Assembly: GCF_009193325.2 (NCBI RefSeq)
Contig: NZ_CP059856.1
Location: 4,030,001 to 4,094,000 of the forward strand
Origin: Bacteroides zhangwenhongii
GTDB taxonomy: Bacteria; Bacteroidota; Bacteroidia; Bacteroidales; Bacteroidaceae
Length of the DNA: 64,000 nucleotides
Direction: 5' to 3'
Positions 52,142 to 60,874 of this stretch are shown here, piece after piece; within the stretch, counting starts at the first letter, position 1, and each line of letters starts with the position of its first letter. The translations under genes and the position numbers were made by a program. The notes beneath the pieces were generated by a model. The model was not told the DNA's origin and ran no database searches. It worked only from the letters and a program-made list of their open reading frames with translations.

Positions 52142-52459
52142 ATGGAAGAAATGAAAGTTTATACTCATGAAGAAATGCTGGATAGAGTAGTAGGTACAAA
52201 AGATACTCCAGCACGCAAAAAATACGATACTGATATTAATAACTTCCTTATTGGTGAAGCTATTAAGCGGGCAAGAGAGGCTAAAAATCTTACCCAAGAA
52301 CAATTAGGTGAGCTTATGGGGGTTAAAAGAGCACAAATATCGAAAATAGAAAGTGGGAAAAGTATATCCTTTTCTACGATTGTAAGGGCATTCAAGGCAA
52401 TGGGAGTGAAAACTGCAAGCTTGGAACTTGGCTCTCTTGGTAAGGTTGGCCTTTGGTAA
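52142..52459 (+). CDS. XRE-family (HigA-like) antitoxin
   Basis: 105 residues. N-terminal toxin-contact region ('YTHEEMLDRVVGTKDTPARKKYDTDINNFLIGE'), then a helix-turn-helix at about 45-95 ('KRAREAKNLTQEQLGELMGVKRAQISKIESGKS'). It starts four bases after the toxin stop codon. It neutralises the toxin and probably represses the shared promoter at 51770. A start three codons later (the second Met) is also possible. Confidence 0.88.
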   Translation: MEEMKVYTHEEMLDRVVGTKDTPARKKYDTDINNFLIGEAIKRAREAKNLTQEQLGELMGVKRAQISKIESGKSISFSTIVRAFKAMGVKTASLELGSLGKVGLW

Positions 52460-52635
52460 TTTGGCTGATTTATTTTTGGATGCAAAAAAGAAGAGTTATT
52501 TTTGCCTTACCTAATAAATAAAAGCTTATGTCTGTCGATGATAAAGCAGGAAAATTAAGCAGGTCTGCTTGGATTATCTTGTTCTGCAAGAGGAATATCT
52601 TTACACTCTAAATCGCTTTTTGCATGGCAGTATTT

Positions 52636-53406
52636 TTAATGATGGTGATGATGCTCTCCTAAAACCCGGTGAGGCAATGTACCGTGTCCCAATAGCTCGA
52701 TAGGGCAGTTGAAGTTTCTTTCCAGCCATTCGGTAGTGACGCCTGTATCCGGATGGTAATCCAGCGTTTCATTGACACAAGCGATGGATTTTACCTGTTG
52801 CAGCACAGTGCCGATATCATGGCTGACAAGAATGATGGCACACTCTTTATTGATTTCAGCCAATAACTCATAAAGACGCGCTTCGAAACGCTTGTCGATA
52901 TACGTGCTGGGTTCATCGAGAATCAATACCGCAGGGTCGGAGATGATGGCGCGCCCCAACAGGGCACGTTGCAGCTGTCCGCCGCTTAATTGTCCGATAG
53001 AACGGTGTTCGAGCCCTTCCAGTCCCATACGGGAGATAATCTGTTTGCCTTTCTCTTTCTGTTCGGAAGTGAATCGGGAGGTGAGAGACTTTTGTATGCT
53101 CAATCCTGACAGGATCACTTCTTCCACCGAAATAGGAAATTTCTTGTCTATGGTGCTGTACTGGGGAAGATAGCCGAGTGAGGGCTGAATATCAGGTCCT
53201 TTTGTCGCAGGAATATGTAGAATAATCTCTCCTCCTGTCGGTTTCAGCAGACCGAGGATACACTTGATAAGTGTTGTCTTACCACCTCCGTTGGGACCGA
53301 TAATACCTAAGAAATCACGTTCGTAGACGTTCAGATTGACGTCATGGAGAACAGTGCGGCCGTCATATCCGGCGGATAGGTTTTTTATTTCGATGATTGG
53401 TTTCAT
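52636..53406 (-). CDS. znuC: Zinc/metal ABC transporter ATP-binding protein with His-rich tail
   Basis: 256 residues. Walker A 'GPNGGGKTT' (37-45), signature 'LSGGQLQRALLGRA', Walker B 'AVLILDEPSTYID' and the switch 'ILVSHDIG'. This matches the ZnuC/MntB group of metal ABC ATPases. The protein ends in five consecutive His, which could bind zinc. znuA precedes it in the same operon (33 bases apart). No permease (ZnuB) gene is found in the window, and the next feature downstream is the toxin-antitoxin pair on the other strand. Confidence 0.9.
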   Translation of the reverse strand: MKPIIEIKNLSAGYDGRTVLHDVNLNVYERDFLGIIGPNGGGKTTLIKCILGLLKPTGGEIILHIPATKGPDIQPSLGYLPQYSTIDKKFPISVEEVILSGLSIQKSLTSRFTSEQKEKGKQIISRMGLEGLEHRSIGQLSGGQLQRALLGRAIISDPAVLILDEPSTYIDKRFEARLYELLAEINKECAIILVSHDIGTVLQQVKSIACVNETLDYHPDTGVTTEWLERNFNCPIELLGHGTLPHRVLGEHHHHH

Positions 53407-53439
53407 TGCTTGAAATGGCTAGGCGGGTTCTTGATTCTT

Positions 53440-54366
53440 CTATTTCGCTTCAGCTTGCGTAGCAAGTGCTCGGGCTACGTTCAGCATTTCTTCTTCCCAA
53501 TCATAGCTTAACGGATTGATGGGGACAACTTTCGTTCCGGTTTGCTGCGCGATGGTTTCCGCATTGCGTTTGTCAAACTCCGGTTGTACAAAGATGACCT
53601 GTACGTTTTCTGCCCGACATAGATCTATTAATTCCTTCAAATGGGCAGGAGAGGGTTCTTTTCCTCCTTCTTCGATAGAAATCTGGTGCAGTCCGTAGTC
53701 GCGGGCGAAGTAGGAGAGAGCCGGATGATAGATCATAAAGGCTTTGGCTGCCTCCGGTGAAAAAAGTTGTTGGCGAATCAGGCTGTCGGTATGTTGTATA
53801 CGTTGGCAGAGAGAGTCGTAGCGGGCCATATAATAGGCGTCATTGCCCTTATCCAATTGGCTGAGGGCTTTATAGGTATTTCCCGCAATAATTAATGCAT
53901 TGGCGGTAGAATTCCATATATGCGGTTCTACAGCATGGATATGGCCGTCGTGGGGGCTATGTCCGTTTCCATGTCCGTGGTCGTTATTGTTCAAGATAAG
54001 GTCGATTCCTTTGGAAGTATCGAATACCTGAATATGGGGCGTATTGTTCATCAAGCGGTCCATCCAGGTTTGTTCGAAGCCGATATATCCGATGCGGAAG
54101 TAGGCTTTGCTATCCCCTAAAGAAACAAGTTGCTGGGGAACCGGATCGTATGTTTCCGGGCTGGAACCTTTGGGAACCATGCTGACTACTTTGAACTTAT
54201 CTCCCGCAATGGCTTCGGTGAAGTAACGTTGAGGCTCCAACGTAACCGTAATTACAGGTTTCTCTTCATTACTGTTGGTTTGGGAGGGACGTCCGGCACA
54301 GGCTGCCAATAATAGGCAGACACTTCCCAAGAATAGGTTTCTTATATCTTTTAGTTGTTTCTTCAT
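53440..54366 (-). CDS. znuA: Zinc ABC transporter substrate-binding lipoprotein
   Basis: 308 residues from the ATG at 54366, which yields the lipoprotein signal 'NLFLGSVCLLLAAC'; an in-frame ATG at 54405 would overlap mnmD by 11 bases and obscure it. Cluster A-I family: 'MVPKGSSPETYDPVP' and 'GYIGFEQTWMDRL' (first metal-site region). A His-rich loop about 110-135 with many His/Asp/Gly ('HGHGNGHSPHDGHIH') is typical of ZnuA, followed by 'EPHIWNS', 'MIYHPALSYFARDYG' and 'EPSPAHLKEL'. It captures periplasmic zinc for the transporter. Confidence 0.93.
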   Translation of the reverse strand: MKKQLKDIRNLFLGSVCLLLAACAGRPSQTNSNEEKPVITVTLEPQRYFTEAIAGDKFKVVSMVPKGSSPETYDPVPQQLVSLGDSKAYFRIGYIGFEQTWMDRLMNNTPHIQVFDTSKGIDLILNNNDHGHGNGHSPHDGHIHAVEPHIWNSTANALIIAGNTYKALSQLDKGNDAYYMARYDSLCQRIQHTDSLIRQQLFSPEAAKAFMIYHPALSYFARDYGLHQISIEEGGKEPSPAHLKELIDLCRAENVQVIFVQPEFDKRNAETIAQQTGTKVVPINPLSYDWEEEMLNVARALATQAEAK

Positions 54367-54394
54367 TGGTCTTTCTATTTCGTGATTTTCTATC

Positions 54395-55162
54395 TTATTT
54401 CTCATTTCTTGTTTTTCGGGCGCGCAATATCTCCCGTTTTCCTCCCGGAGGTCCCGGAAGGCGTTCTACTGTGAATCCGGCTGTTTGTAACATTCTCCGG
54501 ACAGCCCCTTTGGCACAATAGGTAGTCAGGATTCCGCCTTCGTCTAATAAAACGAAAAGACAGTTGAATAGTTCTTGCGACCACATTTCCGGTTGCTTTT
54601 CGGGGGCGAAAGCGTCGAAGTAAACTAGGTTAAATGGAGAATGGAGAGTTGAGAATGGAGAGTTGACTACGCTGTCATTGGCATTGTCCACTCTCAACTC
54701 TCCATTCTCCACTCTCAACTTATTCACGTCCGTTTCTACTTTCTGTAGTGTGAAGTGTGGAGTGAGTTGCACGTCTTTCCCCCAAGGTGATGTATGAAGC
54801 TGCTTAAACAATTCGATAGCCGGTTGCTGCCGGTCGCTCGTTGTTAATTGTTCATCATTGGAGATATATCCTAGTTGCTCTATCGTCTGCCATTCCAAAG
54901 GATATAGTTCCAATCCGGTGTAATGTATATGCCGGCCGCTCTGTTCGGCCTCTTTGAGGGTGAGCCATGCGTTTAATCCGGTGCCGAAACCTACCTCAAG
55001 AATACGTGGGGCGGTGGAAGCGGAAGCCTTCAGTCCCATCTCAATAAAGATATGTTGAGATTCCGTGCGTGCTCCTTTCGTCGAATGATAATGTTCATTC
55101 AATTCCGGAACAAACAGGGTAGCGCTCCCATCATCGGTTTTCTCAATAATTCTTTTCATCAC
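54395..55162 (-). CDS. mnmD: MnmD-type tRNA wobble-uridine methyltransferase with repeat-derived insertion
   Basis: 255 residues. SAM-binding 'ILEVGFGTGLNAWLTL', 'YTGLELYPLEWQ' and the family-specific 'VYFDAFAPEKQPEMWSQELF' define the methyltransferase half of MnmC, which occurs alone as MnmD. It makes mnm5(s2)U34 from nm5(s2)U34. Between 'LQKVETD' and 'FNLVYFDAF' about 30 extra residues (147-178) are encoded by an imperfect inverted repeat (54635-54659 with 54687-54711, one mismatch). The frame is intact, so the enzyme may still work. The neighbouring minus-strand genes are spaced like an operon. Confidence 0.9.
   Translation of the reverse strand: MMKRIIEKTDDGSATLFVPELNEHYHSTKGARTESQHIFIEMGLKASASTAPRILEVGFGTGLNAWLTLKEAEQSGRHIHYTGLELYPLEWQTIEQLGYISNDEQLTTSDRQQPAIELFKQLHTSPWGKDVQLTPHFTLQKVETDVNKLRVENGELRVDNANDSVVNSPFSTLHSPFNLVYFDAFAPEKQPEMWSQELFNCLFVLLDEGGILTTYCAKGAVRRMLQTAGFTVERLPGPPGGKREILRARKTRNEK
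54635..54711. repeat. Inverted repeat inserted in mnmD coding sequence
   Basis: Arms of 25 bases (54635-54659, 54687-54711) pair with one mismatch around a 27-base loop. Each arm is built of short units such as gagttgagaatgga. It looks like a copy of a small dispersed palindromic repeat that happened to keep the reading frame. Confidence 0.7.
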
Positions 55163-55199
55163 TCACTCTAATGCTTTGTTATCTAATATTCTTACATTC

Positions 55200-55679
55200 T
55201 TATGTTGCCACTGCATCCCATGCGCTTTCGAGCACATATAGGAGAAGGATATAACGTATTAGTTTGCCGAGAAACATAGAACTTACCGTAATCCATGTGT
55301 TGCTCCGCATAAATCCCAGTGCGATGGCAATCACTTCCCCTATGGCGGGGAGAAAGGCGAAGAATGCCATCATGGCTCCTTTCCCTTGCAGGAAGTTTAC
55401 CATCTTGTCTACTTTTTCTTTCTTTACCTTGAAATATTTTTCAATCCAGGCGATTTTGCCTAAACGTCCCATGTAATAACATGTCATTCCTCCGGCGGTG
55501 TTCCCCAAAGTGGCGGACAACAGACAGGCGATAGGAGGCAAGCCAAGCTTGATTAAGGCTACCAATACCAGTTCGGAACTGAAAGGCACGATGCTTCCCG
55601 CCAATAAAGCCGAGATAAATAATCCCGGAAGTCCCCATTCTATGAGGAGTTGTATCGCTGAGTCTATAAAAGCGTCCAT
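55200..55679 (-). CDS. DedA/YqaA-like VTT-domain membrane protein
   Basis: 159 residues with four to five hydrophobic segments. It carries the VTT/SNARE-associated pattern 'FSSELVLVALIKLGLPPIACLLSATLGNTAGGMTCYYMGRLG' and 'AFFAFLPAIGEVIAIALGFMRSN', the YqaA branch of the DedA superfamily, whose members translocate or scramble polyprenyl phosphates or phospholipids. The start (55679) overlaps the end of the upstream membrane protein gene by 16 bases, suggesting coupling. Confidence 0.88.
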   Translation of the reverse strand: MDAFIDSAIQLLIEWGLPGLFISALLAGSIVPFSSELVLVALIKLGLPPIACLLSATLGNTAGGMTCYYMGRLGKIAWIEKYFKVKKEKVDKMVNFLQGKGAMMAFFAFLPAIGEVIAIALGFMRSNTWITVSSMFLGKLIRYILLLYVLESAWDAVAT

Positions 55680-56674
55680 ATATTGAATGCGAATAAAAGG
55701 GTGAGACTGACTAAGGAAATGATGAAAAATACATTCGAACTTTTGCTATTGGTCAGTACAAAAAAGTGTCCTATCAGAATACTGTTGCTAATCATAAGCA
55801 ATGGCAACAGGTCATTGCAATAATTCGGTTGGATGGCTATCAGCAGGAAGAGGAAGATGGTCAGATCTATCAGGAATTGCAGATAGGCGCGTGTGCGTAT
55901 CTTATCTTCAAATCCCGCAGCGATGCAATGAACCGCACTGACAATAAACAGCACAAGCAGATATCCTAATATCGCCAGTTCCCAAGACTGAAGGATCTGT
56001 AGGTGGAAAGCTTCTCCGAAAGTTGACAGCTCGATAAAAGGACGGTAGAACAGGTCCATCTCATTGTAGAAGAATGCGTGTCCGAACAGAAACCAGTAAG
56101 GCAACATCCAGCCGAGCAGTGCCCCGCAGAAACTGCGTAGGGTGAGAGATTGGAAACGATAAGCCTCAAGTATCCAGAGTACCGAGAAAACAGTAAGTTG
56201 GGGAAAAATGATACTTCCCATTCCGATAAAGAGGAAGGAATAAAAAAGGTAACCCGCCGCGTGTGATTGTTGGTAGCTTCTGAACAGGAAATAGATGGAT
56301 ATCAGAGAAGCCAAAGCGGCAATATCTCCCGCATATAGCAGATGCATCTCCGGACAGACGGTGACAAACAGGAAGTAAATGGCTGTCTGCATGGAAGCCC
56401 TCATACGGATAATGCCGAACTGATTGTTCAGTTCTATTAAGAAATAGCCGATAATGGCGTAGATTAGAAAGCTGACGATCCGTTCCGCCCAGCCCGGAAG
56501 CAGGAAGCTCTGTATGGATTGCCAGAAGAAAGGCTGGTTGCCCTGTGTGGGGATGGATGCGAGTTGGGGAAATAAAAAGGAGGTCGACACCCAGCAAAGA
56601 GTGCAGATAAGGGTAACGGCAGGCAGGGTGAACCGTCCTGCCGTTACTTGATTCTGTAACCTTTTATTTCTCAT
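55664..56674 (-). CDS. Polytopic membrane protein of unknown function
   Basis: 336 residues with about nine to ten hydrophobic helices covering nearly the whole chain and very few charged residues. The N-terminus is short and basic (MRNKRLQNQ). I do not recognise a family motif; Bacteroidales membrane proteins of this size with unknown function often lie near purD. It starts seven bases after the purD stop codon and overlaps the DedA-like gene by 16 bases, so it is inside the operon. Confidence 0.75.
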   Translation of the reverse strand: MRNKRLQNQVTAGRFTLPAVTLICTLCWVSTSFLFPQLASIPTQGNQPFFWQSIQSFLLPGWAERIVSFLIYAIIGYFLIELNNQFGIIRMRASMQTAIYFLFVTVCPEMHLLYAGDIAALASLISIYFLFRSYQQSHAAGYLFYSFLFIGMGSIIFPQLTVFSVLWILEAYRFQSLTLRSFCGALLGWMLPYWFLFGHAFFYNEMDLFYRPFIELSTFGEAFHLQILQSWELAILGYLLVLFIVSAVHCIAAGFEDKIRTRAYLQFLIDLTIFLFLLIAIQPNYCNDLLPLLMISNSILIGHFFVLTNSKSSNVFFIISLVSLTLLFAFNIWTLL

Positions 56675-56681
56675 TCGTCTG

Positions 56682-57956
56682 TTATAAATCGAATCCGATA
56701 TCGCGGCGGAAATACTTCTTGTCGAAGTTGATCATATCCGCCACCTTATAGCTCTGCGCCAATGCTTCTTCTTTGGTTGCACCGTAAGAGCAAACGGCGA
56801 TGACACGTCCTCCGTTTGTCACTACCTGTCCGTCTTTCATTGCTGTTCCGGCATGGAAGATGATACTGTCCGTAGCGGCAGCTTGTTCCAGTCCGCTGAT
56901 GGGGAATCCTTTTTCGTAGGCTTCCGGGTATCCGCCACTGACGAGAATGACACAACCGGCTGAACGTGGATCCATAACCAATGTCTTTTCGTTCAGATTG
57001 CCTGCGGCAGTGCCTTCAAGCAGTTCGACGAGATCACTTTGGATACGGAGCATGACGCTTTCTGTTTCCGGATCGCCCATACGGACGTTGTATTCGATAA
57101 CCATCGGCTCGCCTTTTACGTTGATAAGTCCGAGGAAGATGAAACCTTTGTAGGTGATGTTTTCTTCTTTCAGTCCGTTGATTGTCGGTTCGATAATACG
57201 TGTGCGTACTTTCTCCATGAACACTTCATCGGCGAACGGAACGGGGGTTACACTACCCATACCGCCTGTATTCAGTCCTTTATCGCCTTCGCCGATACGT
57301 TTGTAGTCTTTGGCAACGGGGAGGACTTTATAGTTTTCTCCATCTGTCAGTACGAACACGGAGCACTCGATACCACTTAGGAATTCTTCGATGACAACAG
57401 TTGCAGATGCAGAGCCGAACATACCGCCGAGCATTTCTTTCAGTTCTTTCTTCGCTTCATCCAGAGTAGGAAGGATAAGAACGCCTTTTCCGGCACAAAG
57501 TCCGTCAGCTTTCAGTACGTAAGGAGCTTCCAGTGTTTCGAGGAAGGCCAGACCTTCTTCGATGTTGGCGGAAGTAATGCTCTTATAACGGGCTGTCGGG
57601 ATATGATGACGCATCATGAAGCCTTTTGCAAATTCCTTGCTTCCTTCCAGCTGTGCTCCCTGTGCGGAAGGGCCGATAACAGCAATATGTTTTAACTCCG
57701 GACGATTCTGGAAATAGTCATAGATTCCTTCTACCAACGGATCTTCGGGACCTACTACTACCATTTCGATGTTTTCTTTCAAGGCGAAAGTACTGATAGC
57801 GTCAAAATCAGTTGCTTTGATATTGACATTCTCGCCTACGGCAGTTGTTCCGGCATTACCCGGTGCAATGTATAGTTTTTCAACTTTCGGACTTTGGGCT
57901 ATTTTCCATGCAAGTGCATGTTCGCGGCCGCCCGAGCCTAGTAATAATATCTTCAT
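56682..57956 (-). CDS. purD: Phosphoribosylamine-glycine ligase (GARS)
   Basis: 424 residues, full length. '[23 protein letters not shown]' at the N-terminus, ATP-grasp blocks '[16 protein letters not shown]' and '[18 protein letters not shown]', then the C-terminal '[20 protein letters not shown]'. It ligates glycine to phosphoribosylamine in purine synthesis. It lies 12 bases after the S9 peptidase gene; the combination S9 peptidase-purD-membrane protein appears to be a transcription unit without an obvious metabolic theme. Confidence 0.97.
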   Translation of the reverse strand: MKILLLGSGGREHALAWKIAQSPKVEKLYIAPGNAGTTAVGENVNIKATDFDAISTFALKENIEMVVVGPEDPLVEGIYDYFQNRPELKHIAVIGPSAQGAQLEGSKEFAKGFMMRHHIPTARYKSITSANIEEGLAFLETLEAPYVLKADGLCAGKGVLILPTLDEAKKELKEMLGGMFGSASATVVIEEFLSGIECSVFVLTDGENYKVLPVAKDYKRIGEGDKGLNTGGMGSVTPVPFADEVFMEKVRTRIIEPTINGLKEENITYKGFIFLGLINVKGEPMVIEYNVRMGDPETESVMLRIQSDLVELLEGTAAGNLNEKTLVMDPRSAGCVILVSGGYPEAYEKGFPISGLEQAAATDSIIFHAGTAMKDGQVVTNGGRVIAVCSYGATKEEALAQSYKVADMINFDKKYFRRDIGFDL

Positions 57957-57968
57957 AATGAGTTGGTA

Positions 57969-60164
57969 TTATAGATGTTCTTCAAAATATCGGGTAATTT
58001 TCTCGTGCAGATGTACGCGGTCACGGCCCATTACGTTGTGTTTATGGCACGGGTAAATGAACAGGTCGGGATAAGTGCGTGCGTCTACGCAGGCTTTCAT
58101 GAACGATAGGGTGTGCTGCGGCACACAGGTGTCATCATGATCATCGTGAATGATCAACAGATGGCCTTTCAACTGTCCGGCTAAGTTCTTCAAATTACAC
58201 TCCTTGTAGCCTTCCGGATTCGTTTCGGGCGTATCCATATAGCGTTCGCCGTACATTATTTCGTAGTACCCCCAGTCTATCACAGGACCTCCGGCAACAC
58301 CTACTTTGAATATTTCCGGATAGCGGAGAAGCAGGGCAGTAGTCATGTGCCCTCCGAAACTCCATCCATGTACGCCGATACGCTCACTGTCCACGTAAGG
58401 CAGGGATTTCAGATATTCTATACCTTTTACTTGGTCTTTGCCTTCTTCCACACCGAGACGACGGAAAGTGGCGTTCTCAAATGCCAGTCCACGGTTACTG
58501 CTGCCACGATTGTCGATGGTGAACATGATATAACCTTTATTTGCCATATAAGTATCCCATCCGCGTGCACCGTTCTGCCATCCTCCGGTGACACATTGTG
58601 CATGAGGACCTCCGTAGACATAGACGATAACCGGGTATTTCTTGCTTGAATCGAAGTCTGCCGGTTTCATGATTCGGAAATGAAGGTCGGTAGTACCATC
58701 GGCTGCTTTGATTGTTCCGGTTTCGATACTTGGCATTTGGTAGCCTTCGTAAGGACTTTTGGCGGTTAGCAGATTGACGGTTTCTTTGAACTTCTTTGTG
58801 TCTACCAGATTGATAATGCGGGGTTGGTCTTTGGTCGAATAACGGTCGATAAGATATGTGCCGGACGCATTGAGCAGTCCGTTATGTTCGCTTTCTTGAG
58901 AGGTGCTGAACGGCTGGCTCATCTTTCCGTTGCCGGTGTTAACGGCGAAATGTCCGCTCTTCAACCCCTCTATGGCAGTGAAGATGATATCTTTGCGTTT
59001 GGTATTGAACCCCAGAATCTCACTTACCAACCAATCTCCTTTAGTTAGTTGTTTTACCTTACAGTATTGACGGTATGTGCCACCGTTGACAGAAGTATGT
59101 GTTTCGGGATATATCTTGGTGCGTGTATCGAAGAGATAAAGGTGGTTGTAGCCATCCCGCTGACTTTGGTAGATGAACTTGGTGTCATCCCATGGCAAGA
59201 ATACGATTGGATTTTGCGGTTCGACGTATTTGGGATGTGTCTCTTCATATAAAGTCTGCATCAGCTCACCTGTCTCTGCATTATATTGGCAGAGTTTGGC
59301 ATGGTTCTGATCGCGGTTTACCTCTATGAGATAAATACTTTTTTCGTCCGGCGCCCAACTGATATTGGTGAAATAACGATTGGTGGGATCGCCTGTATTC
59401 AAGTAAATGCTTTTATCGGTAGAAGGGTTATAAATACCGACTTGTACCTTGTGGCTGGTCATTCCGGCCATCGGATAACGTATGTTATTTACTTCTCCTA
59501 CACGTGCTGTGATGTCTACAAGAGGATATTGAGTCACCATACTTTCGTCCATGCGGTAGAAAGCGAGCAAATTGCCTTTCGGACTCCAAAAGGTTCCTTT
59601 GTTGATACCGAATTCATTGCGGTGCACAGATTGCCCGCAAACGATACCTTCGGGTTCGTTGGTGATTCGTCGTCCGTTGACATACAGATTGTTTTTTACG
59701 GTATAGGCGAGATTCTTATTGATAGCATAGTCATAGTTGGCAGATGGTTCTTTGGGCAGGTCATCTCTGCCGATAACTTCTCCCTTCTTCCAATTGTAAA
59801 CAGCATAGCGGACGTTTCTAGGCAGTAATACTTCCGTTTTGTCATCCCAGAGGAACCGGAGGTCGTAAAGATGAGATAACTTTGGGTATCCGGCAGATGC
59901 CAGTGCTTTGTTTACTTGTTCACGGGTGAACAGGATTTCTTCTTTTCCTGTTTGGGGTTGAATCGAATAAAGAGTGTCGATGCCCGGTTTGATGCATTCG
60001 TCACCCCACCATTGCAGTCCGTACAGGTTTTCTGCATAGAGGCAACTCTCGCCGCCCGGAATCAGTTCTTCCAGCGTCGGCTTTTTGGTTTCTTGTGCCA
60101 TAACATTGAATCCGATTGGTAGTGCCAACAATAACAGAATAGCTCTTTTTCCAATTTTACTCAT
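57969..60164 (-). CDS. S9 family peptidase (dipeptidyl peptidase IV-like)
   Basis: 731 residues. Signal peptide MSKIGKRAILLLLALPIGFNVMAQ, then a DPPIV N-terminal beta-propeller region (about 40-460), and a catalytic alpha/beta-hydrolase domain with Ser about 602 in 'GWSFGGHMT', Asp about 678 in 'HDDHDDTCVP' and His about 709 in 'YPCHKHNV'. 'RGSSNRGLAFENATFR' is the typical DPP4 loop. It releases N-terminal dipeptides, probably in the periplasm. It is distinct from the S9 peptidase at 4282-6585, with low similarity outside the triad. The start overlaps the ORF6N gene end by eight bases. Confidence 0.95.
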   Translation of the reverse strand: MSKIGKRAILLLLALPIGFNVMAQETKKPTLEELIPGGESCLYAENLYGLQWWGDECIKPGIDTLYSIQPQTGKEEILFTREQVNKALASAGYPKLSHLYDLRFLWDDKTEVLLPRNVRYAVYNWKKGEVIGRDDLPKEPSANYDYAINKNLAYTVKNNLYVNGRRITNEPEGIVCGQSVHRNEFGINKGTFWSPKGNLLAFYRMDESMVTQYPLVDITARVGEVNNIRYPMAGMTSHKVQVGIYNPSTDKSIYLNTGDPTNRYFTNISWAPDEKSIYLIEVNRDQNHAKLCQYNAETGELMQTLYEETHPKYVEPQNPIVFLPWDDTKFIYQSQRDGYNHLYLFDTRTKIYPETHTSVNGGTYRQYCKVKQLTKGDWLVSEILGFNTKRKDIIFTAIEGLKSGHFAVNTGNGKMSQPFSTSQESEHNGLLNASGTYLIDRYSTKDQPRIINLVDTKKFKETVNLLTAKSPYEGYQMPSIETGTIKAADGTTDLHFRIMKPADFDSSKKYPVIVYVYGGPHAQCVTGGWQNGARGWDTYMANKGYIMFTIDNRGSSNRGLAFENATFRRLGVEEGKDQVKGIEYLKSLPYVDSERIGVHGWSFGGHMTTALLLRYPEIFKVGVAGGPVIDWGYYEIMYGERYMDTPETNPEGYKECNLKNLAGQLKGHLLIIHDDHDDTCVPQHTLSFMKACVDARTYPDLFIYPCHKHNVMGRDRVHLHEKITRYFEEHL

Positions 60165-60738
60165 TGCTCTTTTCTTTATTATTTGTTTTAAATCCTTCTA
60201 TTTTTACTCTGTCCAAAGGAGTCTGCTTTGATTGGATAATTGCACTTATTTTTGCAAAGGCATTAAATAGGTCGTCAAATTGTTTTTCGTAACTTTCTCT
60301 ATCAGAAGTAATATCTTCTTCGAGATATTCGATGCGTTGTTTTAATTCTTCCAATTCTTTTTGAGGAACATTAGATAGAAGATATTGGCGCATACGTACA
60401 AAAGCGCGAATAATATTGATATTCACTTCCACAGCGGCCTTGGATTTGAGGACGCTAGATAACATGACTATACCATATTCAGTAAATGCAAATGGAAGAT
60501 ATTTGATGTTATGTCCTTGTCCAGTTTTCAAGGTCGCAATTTGCGACCTTGAAAACTGGACTTCTTCTTTTGTTAGCTCGAACATAAACTCAGCAGGAAA
60601 GCGCTCGATATTACGACGCACTTGTTCCTTGAGACGTTTAGTCTCAACTCCATACATTTCTGCTAAATCAAAGTCAAGCATAACCTTTTGCCCTCTGATT
60701 TCGTATATTTTGTTTTCTATAATGGCTATATCATCCAT
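60157..60738 (-). CDS. ORF6N domain protein
   Basis: 193 residues. The N-terminal half (about 8-110) is an ORF6N/KilA-N-like domain: 'YEIRGQKVMLDFDLAEMYGVETKRLKEQVRRNIERFPAEFMF', 'NIKYLPFAFTEYGIVMLSSVL' and 'INIIRAFVRMR'. A coiled-coil-like stretch ('QKELEELKQRIEYLEEDITSDRESYEKQF') follows. The domain is of phage origin and is thought to bind DNA; in Bacteroides it occurs in many chromosomal copies of unknown role. Residues 60-74 are encoded by a 43-base palindrome. It overlaps the start of the S9 peptidase gene by eight bases. Confidence 0.9.
   Translation of the reverse strand: MDDIAIIENKIYEIRGQKVMLDFDLAEMYGVETKRLKEQVRRNIERFPAEFMFELTKEEVQFSRSQIATLKTGQGHNIKYLPFAFTEYGIVMLSSVLKSKAAVEVNINIIRAFVRMRQYLLSNVPQKELEELKQRIEYLEEDITSDRESYEKQFDDLFNAFAKISAIIQSKQTPLDRVKIEGFKTNNKEKSNE
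60519..60561. repeat. 43-base near-perfect palindrome inside the ORF6N gene
   Basis: 21-base perfect arms (60519-60539 and 60541-60561) flank a single central base. It lies in the coding sequence at residues 60-74, where it will form a cruciform in DNA or a hairpin in mRNA. Confidence 0.85.
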
Positions 60739-60783
60739 TTTTGACTGGTTCCGATTTTCGGTTGAACATTAGAACTATGATGT

Positions 60784-60816
60784 AAACTTGAAATTCCAAT
60801 TTGGAACTTCAAGTTT
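60784..60816. terminator. Hairpin between the RlmL-like gene and the ORF6N gene
   Basis: 15-base arms (60784-60798, 60802-60816) with one mismatch and a three-base loop. It follows the RlmL-like stop codon on the minus strand by about 60 bases, so it may terminate that operon; on the plus strand it is followed by T's. Confidence 0.55.
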
Positions 60817-60874
60817 TTAATTAATTATTAACTAGTGAATTACGGAGCGAATAAGTGCCCAAGGTTGAAACAGC

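Noticed and set aside
52460..52635. Possible third gene of the toxin-antitoxin locus
   Set aside because: No frame with a start, Shine-Dalgarno or recognisable motif; the stretch is AT-rich spacer.
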